From JAUMBM01 sp964441755 (lineage in GTDB: Bacteria > Bacteroidota > Bacteroidia > Chitinophagales > Saprospiraceae), in NCBI GenBank assembly GCA_964441755.1, contig CAYTVG010000036.1, forward strand, positions 1 through 18,108: a stretch of DNA of 18,108 nucleotides, in the 5' to 3' direction. Below, in pieces: positions 1 through 6,846 of this stretch (its first letter is position 1; the number at the start of each line of letters is the position of its first letter). A program made the position numbers and the translations under genes. The notes under the pieces were generated by a model. The model ran no database searches. It saw nothing but the letters and a program-made list of their open reading frames with translations, and had not been told where the DNA came from.

Positions 1-1031
1 TGCTGAAAATCCAGTCCCTCAGCCACCACCGGATAATCGCGCACCAACTGGAAGACAGGCTGCAGGCCTGCGAAGTAGGCCTCGATATCGGCCGGCGAAG
101 GCAGGGGCGAAAAGAGATTCTGTTTGATATACGTACCCTGAAAATCAGCAAAAACGATGGTCTCCCAATTGGTACCGCTAAACGAACTCGTATTGACGCG
201 CCCATTCGCCAGCTGTGCCTTCAGTTCACTACTGAGCGGGCCATTGATGTTGATGCCCAGTTCCGCATCTACCCGCCGCGCCTCCTCGGCCGTACCCAGG
301 TGCTTGATCATCACCCCCTGAAACTCCCGCAGGTAGTAGGCTTTGCCGATGTATTCCGGAAACTGCTGGTAAAAATGCCATAGACGAAACATCATTTCGG
401 TCGTCGCCTGATCGCGGCGCTCGAGCACCGTTTTGAGCGGACTCACGAAAGAGCCCGACAGCGCCATAACGGTCGACTTGCGGTTTTCGTCGGTGCTCAG
501 GGCAGCCCGAAAAGCCGTGTAAGGCGGCTCGATGCCCGCATCCAGCGAAGACTTCAGGTAGCCGCTGCAGTTTTTGGTAAGCAAAAAAGCGTCGAAGTGG
601 CCATTGGGGTCGAGCAAAAAGGGCGTTGCGCCCGCCTGCAGCAGCCGTGTGGGGGTATAGTTGACCCCATCCAGCGGCAGCGCCAGTTCATTTTGGTGAA
701 AAATATAATTCATCAGGCCGCCACCGCTGATATTGGCCGTCTCCACCCGGGTGCGCATCGTCCTGCTGCCCACAAAGCGCGTAATGTCGGGCGGCACATA
801 ATCGGGCCGCTCGATGGGCGAAGCAAACCCACAAAATTCGAAATGCTTGCGGAAAATGCGCTGCAGGGCATAGCCCAGGGTAGCGCGCGTATACACCTTT
901 TCCGGCGGCCAGTTGGCTGCGCGGAGCTCCTCCTGTTTTTCCTGCACACGCTCAAGGTTGCGCTGCGCGGCCAGCGGCCATAGTCCTGACAAACACAGCA
1001 AAACCAGTAAACTGCATAGCTTCTTTATCAT
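1..1031 (-). CDS. Secreted protein of unknown function, 3' end beyond window
   Basis: An uninterrupted frame begins with ATG at 1031 and runs off the left edge after 343 codons, so the C-terminus is missing. Residues 1-22 form a typical signal peptide: lysines at 3-4, a Leu-rich core, and a probable signal peptidase I site after LAA with Q23 at +1. There is no lipobox cysteine. Mature sequence features include NISGGGLMNYIFHQ near residue 100, a 'LTKNCSGYLKSSLDAG' segment near 150 and an aromatic stretch RLWHFYQQFPEYIGKAYYLREF near 220. I do not recognise the family and assign no function. It is likely periplasmic or outer-membrane associated. The leader carries a Bacteroidota-type -7 box (1131-1139) and a hairpin (1084-1114). 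The start is supported by the signal peptide; the coding call is firm because codon use matches the neighbours and no stop occurs over 1 kb. Confidence 0.8.
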   Translation of the reverse strand, partial: MIKKLCSLLVLLCLSGLWPLAAQRNLERVQEKQEELRAANWPPEKVYTRATLGYALQRIFRKHFEFCGFASPIERPDYVPPDITRFVGSRTMRTRVETANISGGGLMNYIFHQNELALPLDGVNYTPTRLLQAGATPFLLDPNGHFDAFLLTKNCSGYLKSSLDAGIEPPYTAFRAALSTDENRKSTVMALSGSFVSPLKTVLERRDQATTEMMFRLWHFYQQFPEYIGKAYYLREFQGVMIKHLGTAEEARRVDAELGININGPLSSELKAQLANGRVNTSSFSGTNWETIVFADFQGTYIKQNLFSPLPSPADIEAYFAGLQPVFQLVRDYPVVAEGLDFQ

Positions 1032-1083
1032 GTCACTTCTGTTGGTAAGTGTAGTTGGCAGTGAGTCAATGATCCCTCAGTGA

Positions 1084-1114
1084 GCAAAACGTTTTTTTTC
1101 TCAAAAACTTTTGC
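1084..1114 (-). promoter_or_regulatory. AT-rich stem-loop in the leader of the first gene
   Basis: On the plus strand GCAAAA (1084-1089), one unpaired C, then GTTTTT (1091-1096) face AAAAAC (1103-1108) and TTTTGC (1109-1114) across a 6-nt loop. That is 12 base pairs with one bulge. It lies between the minus-strand -7 box at 1131-1139 and the start codon at 1031, so it would be in the 5' leader. The role is unknown; attenuation or mRNA stability are possibilities only. Confidence 0.45.
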
Positions 1115-1130
1115 GCAGCAGAAAGTTCAC

Positions 1131-1139
1131 GCAAAAATA
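1131..1139 (-). promoter_or_regulatory. Bacteroidota-type -7 box for the unknown secreted protein
   Basis: Read on the minus strand this is TATTTTTGC, a perfect match to the Bacteroidota -7 element TAnnTTTG. No good TTG stands 19-21 bp upstream, so the -33 half is weak. Transcription would start near 1125 and give a leader of about 90 nt. Its mirror image, the plus-strand dusB promoter, sits about 190 bp away, as expected for a divergent intergenic region. Confidence 0.5.
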
Positions 1140-1226
1140 AAAAATAAGCAGCTGTTGCACTTCCTCTGTCGACTCCCCCCGCAGGCTGCAGGCTGCCCGT
1201 TGCACAGCCCGGGCAAGGCCTGTGGC

Positions 1227-1259
1227 GCGGCTGATTTTTTTAAAAAAAACCCAAGCCGC
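1227..1259. repeat. Inverted repeat between the divergent promoters
   Basis: GCGGCT (1227-1232) and AGCCGC (1254-1259) flank an internal palindrome of seven T followed by eight A. It sits in the 392-bp gene-free stretch 1032-1423, roughly midway between the two divergent -7 boxes. The rest of that stretch holds the two promoters and the hairpins at 1084-1114 and 1351-1375. I see no gene or RNA in it. The repeat could be an operator, but nothing in the sequence proves that. Confidence 0.4.
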
Positions 1260-1300
1260 CTGCCGGCAGCCAAAAAGGCAGGCAGACAGCTGCAAGCATT

Positions 1301-1334
1301 TTTGGCGATTTTGCGCAAATATCCATATTTTTGC
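1301..1334 (+). promoter_or_regulatory. Promoter of the dusB-cca operon
   Basis: TTTG (1301-1304), 21 bp, then TATTTTTGC (1326-1334) is an almost ideal match to the Bacteroidota -33/-7 promoter (TTTG-N19-21-TAnnTTTG). Transcription should begin near 1340, leaving an ~84-nt leader before the ATG at 1424. Confidence 0.65.
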
Positions 1335-1350
1335 AGCGCCAAGCCGCTAT

Positions 1351-1375
1351 CGCCCTCCGGGCAGAGCCCGGGGCG
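1351..1375 (+). promoter_or_regulatory. GC-rich stem-loop in the dusB leader
   Basis: CCGGGC (1357-1362) pairs with GCCCGG (1366-1371) across an AGA loop. CGCC (1351-1354) pairs with GGCG (1372-1375) after a two-base bulge. It starts about ten bases after the predicted transcription start and about 50 bases before the ATG. No long U-run follows, so it is not a classical attenuator terminator. A protective or regulatory leader hairpin is possible. Confidence 0.45.
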
Positions 1376-1423
1376 GCCCTACAGGCACCCAAATCGTATT
1401 GACAGCAAAAATAACTATCCACT

Positions 1424-2425
1424 ATGGTTCGCATTGGCGATATTAATCTGGGTGAATTTCCGCTGCTGCTCGCTCCCATGGAAGACGTGAGTGACCCGCC
1501 CTTCCGCGCGCTCTGCAAAGCCCAGGGCTGTGACCTGATGTATACAGAATTCATCTCCGTCGAAGGGCTCATACGCGATGCAGAAAAAAGCCTGCAAAAG
1601 CTCGACATTTACGACTACGAGCGCCCCATAGGCGTACAGATTTTTGGCGCCGAGCTCGACTCCATGGTGCAGGCCACTGAGATTGTCGAGCGTGCTCAGC
1701 CCGAGTTGCTGGACATCAACTACGGCTGCCCCGTCAAAAAGGTAGCCTGCAAAGGCGCCGGCGCCGGCATCCTGCAGGACATCCCCAAGATGATTCGCCT
1801 GACCGAGGCCATTGTCAAGAAAACCAACCTGCCCGTGACCGTCAAAACGCGGCTGGGCTGGGACGAGCAGACAAAATTCATCGAAGAAGTAGCCGAAAGG
1901 CTGCAGGACGTGGGCATTCAGGCCCTCAGCATCCACGGACGCACCCGACAGCAGATGTACAAAGGCGAAGCCGACTGGACGCTGATCGGCAAAGTCAAGG
2001 AAAACCCCCGCATACGCATCCCCATCTTCGGCAACGGCGACATCGACAGTCCGCAGAAGGCGCTCGAATACCGCAACCGCTATGGCGTCGACGGCATCAT
2101 GATCGGCAGGGCCAGCATCGGCTACCCCTGGATTTTCCGCGAAATCAAGCACTTTTTCGCCACGGGTCAGCAGCTGGCGCCGCCCACTGTCGAAGAGCGG
2201 GTGGAGGCCGCCCGGGAGCATCTGCGCCGCAGTCTGGAATGGAAAGGTCCCAAGGCCGGCATCACAGAGATGCGCCGCCACTACACCAACTATTTCCGTG
2301 GCTTTCCCGGCATCAAGGAACACCGGGCGGTGCTCGTCTCCTCTGATCATGCCGAGGAGCTCTTTGCCACCCTCGACGCCATCGCCATCAACTATGCAGG
2401 CATGGAAATGCTGGCCGAGTCATAA
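1424..2425 (+). CDS. dusB: tRNA-dihydrouridine synthase, DusB/NifR3 type
   Basis: FMN- and NADPH-dependent reduction of uridine to dihydrouridine in tRNA, in the cytoplasm. The 333 residues match the family's usual length. The TIM barrel opens with LLLAPMEDVSDPPFR (15-29). The catalytic cysteine is C102 in NYGCPVKKV, followed by the glycine-rich GAGAGIL (111-117). SIHGRTR (169-175), GNGDI (203-207) and IMIGRASIGYPWIF (225-238) are the expected FMN phosphate-binding blocks. The C-terminal ~90 residues form the helical tRNA-binding domain. The NifR3-like APMEDVSDPPFR opening points to DusB rather than DusA or DusC, but the exact target uridine cannot be read from sequence. It is first in a two-gene operon, with cca starting 12 bp downstream and in the same frame. 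It is transcribed from the promoter at 1301-1334. Confidence 0.93.
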   Translation: MVRIGDINLGEFPLLLAPMEDVSDPPFRALCKAQGCDLMYTEFISVEGLIRDAEKSLQKLDIYDYERPIGVQIFGAELDSMVQATEIVERAQPELLDINYGCPVKKVACKGAGAGILQDIPKMIRLTEAIVKKTNLPVTVKTRLGWDEQTKFIEEVAERLQDVGIQALSIHGRTRQQMYKGEADWTLIGKVKENPRIRIPIFGNGDIDSPQKALEYRNRYGVDGIMIGRASIGYPWIFREIKHFFATGQQLAPPTVEERVEAAREHLRRSLEWKGPKAGITEMRRHYTNYFRGFPGIKEHRAVLVSSDHAEELFATLDAIAINYAGMEMLAES

Positions 2426-2437
2426 CAATTCAGTCCC

Positions 2438-3871
2438 GTGGTTTTTAACATTCAACAACACGAGCGCTTCATCTTTCAGGTTGTCAGCGAAGCTGCCGCT
2501 GAGCTCGGCTACCCCGTCTATGTTGTCGGTGGCTATGTACGCGACCGCCTCCTGGGCAGGGACTGCAAAGACATCGATTTCGTCTGCGTCGGCAGCGGTG
2601 TGAAGCTTGCGGAGACCGTGGCCCAGCGGCTCAGGCCGCGGCCGCGGGTGGCGGTCTATGCGCGCTTTGGCTGCGCCATGCTGCGCCACCGCGACATAGA
2701 AATCGAATTTGTCGGCGCCCGCAAGGAAAGCTATCGCCCCGACTCCCGCAAGCCCGCTGTTGAGTCGGGTACCCTCGAAGATGACCAGCTGCGGCGCGAC
2801 TTTACCATCAACGCCCTGGCCGTGAGCCTCAACCCCCACGACTACGGCGTCATCATCGACCCCTTCGACGGGCTTTTTCACCTCGAAAACAAGCTCATCA
2901 AAACGCCGCTGGAGCCCGGCAAAACCTTCAGCGACGACCCGCTGCGCATGCTGCGGGCCATCCGCTTCGCCACGCAGCTCGGCTTTCAGATAGATCCCGA
3001 CACCCTTGCAGGCATCAAAGACAACCGCTCGCGCATACAGATCGTCTCCTGGGAGCGCGTCACCACCGAACTCAACAAAATCATTCTAAGCCCCAAGCCC
3101 AGCATAGGCTTCAAGCTGCTCTTCAACACCGGCCTGCTGCAGCTCATCTTCCCGGAACTGGTGGCCCTCCACGGCGTAGAAGTGCGCAACGGCATTGGCC
3201 ACAAGGACAATTTTTACCACACCCTGCAGGTGCTCGACAATATATGCCCCAAAACCAATGATTTGTGGCTTCGCTGGGCCGCCCTGCTGCACGACATTGC
3301 CAAGCCGCCCACCAAGCGCTTTCATCCCGAGCTCGGCTGGACCTTCCACGGGCACGAGACCCTGGGCGCTGCCATGGTGCCGCGCATCTTCAAGCGCTTC
3401 CGCCTGCCCACCGACCACAAGATGAAATACGTGCAAAAGCTGGTAGAACTCCACCTGCGCCCCATCAGCCTCACGCGGGAAAACATCACCGATGCCGCCG
3501 TGCGGCGACTGCTTTTCGACGCAGGTGAAGACGTTGACGATCTCATGATTCTCTGCGAAGCCGACATCACTTCTAAAAACCCCGACAAAGTACAGCGCTA
3601 CCTCGACAACTACGAGTTTGTGCGCGGCCGCATGCAGGAGGTTGAGGAAAAAGACCACCTCCGCAACTGGCAGCCGCCCATCAGCGGCGAGCTCATCATG
3701 GAGACCTTCAGGCTGCCGCCCAGCCGTGAGGTGGGGCTTATAAAAAATGCCATCCGGGACGCCATCCTCGACGGGCACATCCCCAACGAGTACGAGGCAG
3801 CCTACGCTTTCATGCTGGAAAGTGCCACCCAGCTGGGGCTGAAGGCGGCGCCTCAGGCGCCATTGGCCTAG
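2438..3871 (+). CDS. cca: CCA-adding tRNA nucleotidyltransferase with HD domain
   Basis: Class II nucleotidyltransferase that builds or repairs the 3' CCA end of tRNA; 477 residues. The head domain shows GGYVRD (31-36), the metal-binding pair D45/D47 in KDIDFV, and RRDFTINALA (119-128). DPLRMLRAIRFATQLGF (167-183) is the family's neck motif. A C-terminal HD domain follows, with LLHDIAKP around H285-D286. The start must be the GTG at 2438: the dusB stop codon is 15 nt upstream in the same frame, no other start lies between, and the first in-frame ATG is too late to keep the active site. Translation may be coupled to dusB. HD-bearing members can also have phosphatase or phosphodiesterase activity. 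A poly(A) polymerase function is less likely for this phylum but not excluded. The TAG stop lies inside the duplicated trehalase end. Confidence 0.9.
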   Translation: MVFNIQQHERFIFQVVSEAAAELGYPVYVVGGYVRDRLLGRDCKDIDFVCVGSGVKLAETVAQRLRPRPRVAVYARFGCAMLRHRDIEIEFVGARKESYRPDSRKPAVESGTLEDDQLRRDFTINALAVSLNPHDYGVIIDPFDGLFHLENKLIKTPLEPGKTFSDDPLRMLRAIRFATQLGFQIDPDTLAGIKDNRSRIQIVSWERVTTELNKIILSPKPSIGFKLLFNTGLLQLIFPELVALHGVEVRNGIGHKDNFYHTLQVLDNICPKTNDLWLRWAALLHDIAKPPTKRFHPELGWTFHGHETLGAAMVPRIFKRFRLPTDHKMKYVQKLVELHLRPISLTRENITDAAVRRLLFDAGEDVDDLMILCEADITSKNPDKVQRYLDNYEFVRGRMQEVEEKDHLRNWQPPISGELIMETFRLPPSREVGLIKNAIRDAILDGHIPNEYEAAYAFMLESATQLGLKAAPQAPLA

Positions 3872-3968
3872 CCGCTCGTCGGCCGGCAGGCGCAGGCAGA
3901 CCCCGTTGGTCCAGCCGAAACCGTCCTGTACGGGGTACTCACCGCTGCCCGCTTCGAGCTGTATGTCT
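3865..3968 (-). pseudogene. Detached trehalase C-terminal fragment
   Basis: Read on the minus strand, copy A still encodes the most conserved C-terminal block of GH37 trehalases. It reads DIQLEAGSGEYPVQDGFGW then TNGVCLRLPADER, against DMQLEAGGGEYPVQDGFGW then TNGVYLRLLADER in the intact gene. It has no start or ribosome site of its own and lies after the trehalase stop. An 8-bp deletion relative to the intact copy destroys the original stop frame. It is a non-functional remnant, either of a local partial duplication or of a second trehalase gene of which only the tail survives. Confidence 0.75.
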
Positions 3969-4080
3969 GGCCTAGCCGCCGGCCCGCTCGTCGGCCAGCA
4001 GGCGCAGGTAGACCCCGTTGGTCCAGCCGAAGCCGTCCTGCACCGGGTACTCACCGCCACCCGCCTCGAGCTGCATGTCT
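3865..4080. repeat. Head-to-tail duplication of the trehalase 3' end
   Basis: Copy A (3865-3968, 104 bp) and copy B (3969-4080, 112 bp) abut exactly; both begin GGCCTAGCCG and end ATGTCT. By eye there are about nine substitutions plus one 8-bp indel near the start, so they are roughly 90% identical. Copy B is the live trehalase C-terminus and its stop codon. Copy A lies beyond that stop, between trehalase and the convergent cca gene, and its first bases contain the cca TAG stop. I see no convincing terminator hairpin in this convergent junction. Confidence 0.9.
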
Positions 4081-5579
4081 ACGACATTGTATTTTTCCAT
4101 CAGCTGACCTGTGCGCCTGAATACCCGCTCGTTGAGTGCGCGCCAGCGCGCACTGACCGTCGCGGCCAGCGCATCGGCGCCATAATTGCGCAGCCCTTGG
4201 ATGGCCATCCACTGCAGTGGTGCCCAGCCATTGGGCGCATCCCACTGCTGCCCGGTATTGGCCGGCGTGCTGAGCAGTCCGCCCGGCTGCAGAAACTGTT
4301 TTTCCAGCACCCGCTGGCAGCGGGCGGCCTGATCGGCCGTCGCAAGCCCCACAAACAGCGGATAGATGCCCGCCAGACTCAGCTGCCCGCCGGGCCGCTG
4401 CTGTTTCCAGTTGTAGTCGACAAAAAAGCCCGCCTGCTCATCCCAGCAGTAGCGCATGACGGCCGCCTTGCGCTGGGCCGCCCGCTGGCTGAAAGCCTCT
4501 GCCTGGGTCGTATTGCCCGCCAGTGTAAACGCCCGGGCGATAATCTCTTCGTAGCGAAACAACAACGCATTGAGATCGACCGCAACCAGATCCGTCGTCT
4601 GTATCGTCGCCAGGCTTTTGCCGTCGGCCAGCCAGCGGCTGCTAAAATCCCAGCCGGAGGCTGCGCCTGCGCGCAGGTGCGCGTACACCTCTGCCGCCGG
4701 GCGGCCCGAGGCCTTGGCCGTAGCCACATCTTCCTTCCAGCTCTCCGCCCGCGGATAATTGCCACTGTCATAATAGCGGTTGAGCACCGAGCCATCGGGC
4801 AGGCGCACCAGATGCCTCACGGCCGGCTGCTGGGCCGACAGTTCGCCCAGCCCCCCCATCCAAAAATCGTATTCCTTCAGCAGTTGTGCCAGATACACCT
4901 GATAGACAGCCTCCCCCTTCATTTCCGCCAGCAGTTCGACCATGAGCGCAAAAAACGGCGGCTGCGAGCGACTCAGGTAGTAGGTGCGGTTGCCATTGGG
5001 GATAAAGCCCAGTGAATCAATCAGGAACGCAAAATTATTGACCATGTCCTCGACCATCTGCCCGCGGCCGGCCACCTGCAGCCCCAGCATGGTGAAGTAA
5101 CTATCCCAGTAGTAGATTTCGCGGAAGCGCCCGCCCGGTACGATGTAAGGATACGGCAAGGCGATCAGGCTGCCCCTGCCGGCACTGTCGGGCTGCCGCG
5201 TGAGCACCGGCCACAGCCGGTTGATGTGCGCTTCCAGCGGCTGCCGGCTGTCGCTCCGGAAAGCATCGCCCGCCTTGGGCGGCGGCGCAAAATATTTATT
5301 GACAAAATCTGCCAGCTTAAAATCCGGCTCGTCTTTTTGGGCAAAGTAGGCCGCCATAATCTGATCGGTAGGCACAAGCGGCTCACAGTCTACAAAGGTT
5401 TTGCCATCGGGAAAAATGGCTGCCGCCTGCACGCGCTCAAACAACTCCCCGAAGCGTTCGTTGGGCGGCAGGGACTGTTTATTTTCGACGTACTCGACGG
5501 CCTCTGCCGGCGCAGAGCGCTGGCAGGCAGTGGTGAGCAGCAGGGCGGCCGGCAAAAGAAGTACCAAAAGCTGTCTCAT
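3972..5579 (-). CDS. treA: GH37 trehalase, predicted lipoprotein
   Basis: Hydrolyses alpha,alpha-trehalose to two glucose outside the cytoplasm. From ATG at 5579 the protein has 535 residues. A lipoprotein signal MRQLLVLLLPAALLLTTAC places the acylated cysteine at C19. A longer frame from a TTG at 5603 would bury this signal, so the shorter start is chosen. Both family signatures are present: PGGRFREIYYWDSY (148-161) and QWDAPNGWAP (445-454). The general acid is expected at D311 in SGWDFSSRW and the base at E495 in MEKYNV, matching the known Asp/Glu pair of E. coli TreA by motif. GEYPVQDGFGWTNGV closes the fold. The gene starts 44 bp after the ABC ATPase stop and is probably co-transcribed with gatC and that ATPase. 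The last ~36 codons are duplicated immediately downstream. Confidence 0.92.
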   Translation of the reverse strand: MRQLLVLLLPAALLLTTACQRSAPAEAVEYVENKQSLPPNERFGELFERVQAAAIFPDGKTFVDCEPLVPTDQIMAAYFAQKDEPDFKLADFVNKYFAPPPKAGDAFRSDSRQPLEAHINRLWPVLTRQPDSAGRGSLIALPYPYIVPGGRFREIYYWDSYFTMLGLQVAGRGQMVEDMVNNFAFLIDSLGFIPNGNRTYYLSRSQPPFFALMVELLAEMKGEAVYQVYLAQLLKEYDFWMGGLGELSAQQPAVRHLVRLPDGSVLNRYYDSGNYPRAESWKEDVATAKASGRPAAEVYAHLRAGAASGWDFSSRWLADGKSLATIQTTDLVAVDLNALLFRYEEIIARAFTLAGNTTQAEAFSQRAAQRKAAVMRYCWDEQAGFFVDYNWKQQRPGGQLSLAGIYPLFVGLATADQAARCQRVLEKQFLQPGGLLSTPANTGQQWDAPNGWAPLQWMAIQGLRNYGADALAATVSARWRALNERVFRRTGQLMEKYNVVDMQLEAGGGEYPVQDGFGWTNGVYLRLLADERAGG

Positions 5580-5623
5580 GCGCTTTTTATTGCGAAAATA
5601 CAACTTTTGCCGGAAACTTGCTG

Positions 5624-6334
5624 CTAGTCGACAAGTGCGTGCACAATCTTGGGATTTGCGAGGTCAGTCTCGATTTTGCCGTCGCGCAGCCGCACAATGC
5701 GATGCGCATATTCAGCGATGTCCGGCTCGTGGGTCACCAGAATGATGGTATTGCCGCGGCGGTGAATCTCCTCAAGGATGGCCATAATCTCGAGCGACGT
5801 CTTGGTATCGAGGTTGCCCGTCGGTTCATCGGCCAGGATGATGCTCGGATTGTTGACCAGCGCCCGTGCGATGGCCACCCGCTGCCGCTGTCCGCCCGAC
5901 AGCTCATTGGGGCGGTGATCCACGCGATCTTCCAGGCCCACGGAAGCCAGCACCTCCCGGGCTCGCTCGAGTCGCTGCTCCTTGCTCATGCCCGCGTATA
6001 CCAGCGGCAGCGCCACATTGTCGAGGGCCGACAAGCGCGGCAGCAGGTTGAACGTCTGGAAGACGAAGCCGATTTTGCGATTGCGCACCTCCGCCAGTTC
6101 GTCATCCGTCATGGTGCTCACATTGATGTTGTCGAGGAAGTAATCCCCTGACGTAGGCGTGTCGAGGCAGCCCAGCAGGTTCATCAGCGTGGACTTGCCG
6201 GAGCCGGAGGGGCCCATGAGCGCGACATATTCGTTGTTGAAAATGTCAAGGCTTACGCCCTGCAGGGCGTTGACCTTGGTCGCCCCCATGTCGTAAGTTT
6301 TCACCAGGTCCTTGACGGAGAGTATTGGATTCAT
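5624..6334 (-). CDS. ABC transporter ATPase, LolD/MacB-like
   Basis: ATP-hydrolysing subunit of an ABC system; 236 residues from ATG 6334. Walker A is GPSGSGKST (41-49), the Q-loop is Q93 in FVFQTFNLLP, and the signature LSGGQ is at 145-149. Walker B ILADEP (166-171) carries catalytic E170, and the switch histidine is H202. The PTGNLD segment (171-176) is typical of the LolD/MacB/FtsE branch, which drives lipoprotein release or periplasmic efflux rather than solute uptake. No permease gene adjoins it, so its partner must be elsewhere. The frame stays open 21 codons upstream, but that part is a hairpin (6357-6394) translating to low-complexity sequence, so the internal ATG is preferred. It lies between gatC and trehalase on one strand. 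Confidence 0.88.
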   Translation of the reverse strand: MNPILSVKDLVKTYDMGATKVNALQGVSLDIFNNEYVALMGPSGSGKSTLMNLLGCLDTPTSGDYFLDNINVSTMTDDELAEVRNRKIGFVFQTFNLLPRLSALDNVALPLVYAGMSKEQRLERAREVLASVGLEDRVDHRPNELSGGQRQRVAIARALVNNPSIILADEPTGNLDTKTSLEIMAILEEIHRRGNTIILVTHEPDIAEYAHRIVRLRDGKIETDLANPKIVHALVD

Positions 6335-6356
6335 ATTGATTGATTGAAACGGAATA

Positions 6357-6394
6357 TGTGTATTTGCTTTTTTTGAAAAAAAAGCAAACACACA
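6357..6394 (-). promoter_or_regulatory. AT-rich stem-loop between gatC and the ABC gene
   Basis: TTTGCTTTTTTT (6363-6374) pairs with the A-rich arm ending GCAAA (6376-6388), and TGTGT (6357-6361) pairs with ACACA (6390-6394) after one mismatch. That makes about 17 base pairs with almost no loop. It fills most of the 69-bp gap between the gatC stop (6404) and the ABC start (6334). The U-run precedes rather than follows the stem, so it does not look like a standard terminator. It could be a processing or partial-termination site setting different levels for the two genes. Confidence 0.5.
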
Positions 6395-6403
6395 CAAAAA
6401 AAC

Positions 6404-6700
6404 CTACCCCTGCCGTGAGGCCACTTTAGGCACCCTGAAATGCTGCCCGTCGTGCTGCGGCGCGGCACGCAGCGCCTCCTCGGTAGTCACGCCCGGCAGG
6501 GCGACATCCTCCCGCAGCACATTGACTTCTTCGCTGAGATAGACCAGCGGCTCTACATCCGTCAGATCCAGCTCCTGTAGTTTGGCCACCATGGCCAGTA
6601 TACGGTTGAGATCAGACTTCATGTGCGCGCGCTCGTCGGCAGAAAGCTCCAGCCGGTTGAGATGTTCGAGTCGTAAAATTAGCTGATCATCGATTTCCAT
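6404..6700 (-). CDS. gatC: Asp/Glu-tRNA amidotransferase subunit C
   Basis: Small subunit of GatCAB, which converts Glu-tRNA(Gln) and Asp-tRNA(Asn) to the correctly charged tRNAs. The 98 residues match the usual GatC length. Typical features are the N-terminal helix LEHLNRLELSADE (12-24), the LNRILAMVAKLQELDLTDVEP stretch (31-51), then a proline- and acid-rich linker, and a C-terminal FRVPKV (88-93) that normally threads between GatA and GatB. It stands apart from gatA and gatB, which is common. It heads the minus-strand set gatC, ABC ATPase, trehalase and is divergent from the nucleoside kinase across a 146-bp gap. No clear -7 box was found for it. Confidence 0.9.
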   Translation of the reverse strand: MEIDDQLILRLEHLNRLELSADERAHMKSDLNRILAMVAKLQELDLTDVEPLVYLSEEVNVLREDVALPGVTTEEALRAAPQHDGQHFRVPKVASRQG

Positions 6701-6780
6701 GTCTATTATTTAGATAAGTATGCACAATTAAACGTTGAAAGCAGTAAAAATGTTGGCCTGCGGAAAATGTGGACGGAAAA

Positions 6781-6810
6781 TTGCAAGCTCAGGGTGCAAT
6801 TGTTATCTTC
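6781..6810 (+). promoter_or_regulatory. Probable promoter of the nucleoside kinase gene
   Basis: TTG (6781-6783), 20 bp, then TATCTTC (6804-6810) has the same spacing and -7 wording as the aroC promoter at 16738-16769. It lies in the gap between divergent gatC and the kinase and would give a leader of about 30 nt. Confidence 0.45.
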
Positions 6811-6846
6811 ACGGTCTTAATTATTTGAATCTATCCTTCTCGTTTC

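Noticed and set aside
1080..1490. 136-codon plus-strand frame upstream of and overlapping dusB
   Set aside because: It overlaps the dusB start in another frame, is composed of intergenic hairpins and promoter sequence, and has no recognisable features.
3086..4060. Minus-strand frame joining trehalase-like sequence to a reading antisense to cca
   Set aside because: It runs through copy A of the duplication by chance and then through the cca complement. Only the copy A part is trehalase-like, and the cca gene is intact on the plus strand.
5580..5603. TTG start extending trehalase by eight residues
   Set aside because: It would place charged residues before an excellent lipoprotein signal. The ATG at 5579 begins exactly at that signal.
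6335..6397. 21-codon N-terminal extension of the ABC ATPase
   Set aside because: The stretch is the arm of an inverted repeat and encodes residues absent from LolD/MacB-type proteins. ATG 6334 begins a normal ATPase N-terminus.
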